The position numbers were made by a program, and so were the translations under genes. 19,170 bases of DNA from Stephanodiscus triporus. Taxonomy: Eukaryota; Bacillariophyta; Thalassiosirophyceae; Thalassiosirales; Thalassiosiraceae. A model generated the notes under the pieces. That model made no database searches and was not told the origin of the DNA. It saw only the letters and a list, made by a program, of their open reading frames with translations. The DNA lies in contig JALLAZ010000227.1 of NCBI GenBank assembly GCA_036939755.1, positions 1 through 19,170 of the forward strand, in the 5' to 3' direction. Positions within the stretch are counted from its first letter, which is position 1. Every line of letters begins with the position of its first letter. Shown in pieces: positions 17,946 through 19,170 of the stretch.

Positions 17946-18929
17946 TCAGTCCATGTTGAATACGATCTTCCCCTTCGTTCGTCTCCCCCTGAGCTGCTCG
18001 AATCCTTCCCTTACTCCATTTTCGTCGAAAGATTTCACGTCCAAATGAGGCCTCGCGTTGGAAATTTTCAGCAGAGATACGATCTCATCCAAAGCCGATT
18101 TTGCCTTTCCGGACGTCAAAATCATCGTCCGCTGAGGTTTCATCTTACCCATGGCATGACGCGCCCAAGTGGACGGAGGACCGTTGATCTGAACATATTG
18201 TCCGGTCTTCTCCTTCAACAACGGGAACATTGACGAAACGTAATCCTCGCCCTTGCCGCTCCCCGTGGCGGTATCATATATGCAGTCGAACCCTCCGACA
18301 TTCTCTTCCCTGAATCTCGTCAATGCGTCGCCGTCGGTGTAATCGATAAGCTCGAGCCCGTCGAATCCCACGATCCCGCTCGTCCCTCGGACGAAGTCGA
18401 AGTTCCTCCCCGAACAAATGCCCACGATCCTCGACGCTCCCATCGCCCTCGCCAGCTGCACCCCCGCGATGCCGCACCCGCCGCTGGCCCCTATGACCAG
18501 GACCGACGATCCCGCCACGACGTTACCCGCGCGGAGCGATTGCAGTCCAGTCAGGTAGGCAACGGGGAGGGCGGCCGCCTGGTCGTACGGCAGCCACTCC
18601 GGCTTGATCGCGACCTCCTCCGTGCCGACGAGGGCGTAATCGGCGAGCGATCCCGAGGTGGCCCTGCCGAAGACGGCGTCCCCCGCGCGCAGGTCGGTCA
18701 CGCCGGAGCCCACCCTCTCGACTACACCGGACACGTCAAGGCCCGCCACCGGGCCGGCTACGACGCGCGGGAGCTTGTAGTCGACGGGGTTTATCGCGGC
18801 CGACTTCACCTTGATGAGGACGTCGTTGGGTCCGATGGCGACGTTGGGATCGCGTTGGGCGGGGTAAGGGACGTCCTCCTTGAAGGATATGGTCAATCCG
18901 AGGAGACCAGTTCGGACGGCGGCTCTCAT
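17946..18929 (-). CDS. Zinc-independent medium-chain dehydrogenase/reductase (quinone oxidoreductase-like)
   Basis: 327 residues, one exon, full length for the MDR family. The N-terminal GroES-like part contains VLIKVKSAAINPVDYKL and GLDVSGVVERVGSGVTDLRA, followed by GDAVFG. The nucleotide-binding Rossmann part opens with VLVIGASGGCGIAGVQLA (GASGGCGIAG at 147-156, an NADPH-type Gly pattern), followed by DCIYDTATG and a typical KGKIVFNMD end. The zinc ligands of alcohol dehydrogenases are missing, which puts it with quinone/enone reductases such as ZTA1 or RTN4IP1 relatives. It probably reduces reactive enones or quinones with NADPH. No clear targeting peptide is seen, so a cytosolic site is the default. 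The substrate cannot be told. Confidence 0.92.
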   Translation of the reverse strand: MRAAVRTGLLGLTISFKEDVPYPAQRDPNVAIGPNDVLIKVKSAAINPVDYKLPRVVAGPVAGLDVSGVVERVGSGVTDLRAGDAVFGRATSGSLADYALVGTEEVAIKPEWLPYDQAAALPVAYLTGLQSLRAGNVVAGSSVLVIGASGGCGIAGVQLARAMGASRIVGICSGRNFDFVRGTSGIVGFDGLELIDYTDGDALTRFREENVGGFDCIYDTATGSGKGEDYVSSMFPLLKEKTGQYVQINGPPSTWARHAMGKMKPQRTMILTSGKAKSALDEIVSLLKISNARPHLDVKSFDENGVREGFEQLRGRRTKGKIVFNMD

Positions 18930-19170
18930 TGTGTTTTTTGTTGTGGTGGTAAATAATACGTACTACCTAGGTATGATGTTAATCCCCAAATACCAAATAT
19001 TCAACGCAGCAGCTGAATGCTGAGTAGCCTGCTGCTGGCTGCTGGTTAGCAACGGCGCGTCGAGCTCGTTATCGTCGTCGTCGTCGTCGTCATCGTCGTC
19101 GACATCTAAAAAGTGGAAGGGAAAGAACTCGAATGATTCGCATTCGAAATCGCGCGGCACAAAGCGCCGC
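18930..19170. other. Upstream region of MDR gene with GTC repeat; window edge
   Basis: 241 bp 5' of the MDR gene. A trinucleotide repeat (tcg/gtc, 19072-19101) gives a poly-Asp ORF on the minus strand from 19160, but that ORF has no recognisable family and may be non-coding. Any gene to the right is cut by the window edge. Confidence 0.45.

Noticed and set aside
18963..19160. 65-residue poly-Asp ORF on the minus strand at the right edge
   Set aside because: Produced by the GTC repeat at 19072-19101; no family, near the window edge and probably MDR upstream sequence.

Overview
The window is nuclear DNA from a photosynthetic stramenopile, most likely a centric (Thalassiosira-like) diatom. Genes carry short GT..AG introns (75-163 bp). 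Two predicted preproteins have a signal peptide ending in an ASAFAP-like site (A|F-x-P), the import signal of diatom secondary plastids. The families present (MYND/RING/Sel1, degenerate sulfotransferase, DOMON, GT77-like) are common in diatom genomes. Exact species cannot be told from the sequence.

Layout, left to right: a Regnase/Zc3h12a-like NYN ribonuclease (210-1706, +), possibly overlapped at its 3' end by a small membrane-protein ORF (1581-1973, -); a four-exon type II membrane sulfotransferase-fold protein (2091-3619, -) whose PAPS-contact residues look lost; a decayed MYND-RING-Sel1 pseudogene (about 3844-4663, +); a mitochondrial 2Fe-2S ferredoxin (5168-5701, -); a three-exon Golgi-type nucleotide-sugar transferase (6017-8257, +); a three-exon diatom protein of unknown function (8372-10639, -); a seven-exon plastid-targeted repeat protein (11118-14701, +); an AT-richer gene-free stretch (14702-15650); a secreted or anchored DOMON protein (15651-16358, -); a plastid-targeted type I methionine aminopeptidase (16622-17872, +); and a zinc-independent MDR oxidoreductase (17946-18929, -). 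Genes are tightly packed, convergent pairs being separated by only 73-114 bp. No shared pathway links them, as expected for a eukaryotic chromosome; coding GC3 is high in many genes, which creates long spurious ORFs on the opposite strand.

The most interesting locus is 11118-14701. Joining seven exons gives a 955-residue protein with a bipartite plastid presequence, two cathepsin-propeptide (I29)-like domains without any peptidase, charged helical segments, and then nine or ten copies of a short aromatic motif of the type F-S-[LIF]-F, spaced by Lys/Pro/Ala/Val-rich disordered linkers, closing with a conserved-looking 50-residue C-terminal module. This 'stickers and spacers' layout in a plastid protein is what a multivalent scaffold, for example a pyrenoid Rubisco linker, would look like. 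That role is inference. All intron positions below were read by hand from splice sites, phase and family fit, not from transcripts.
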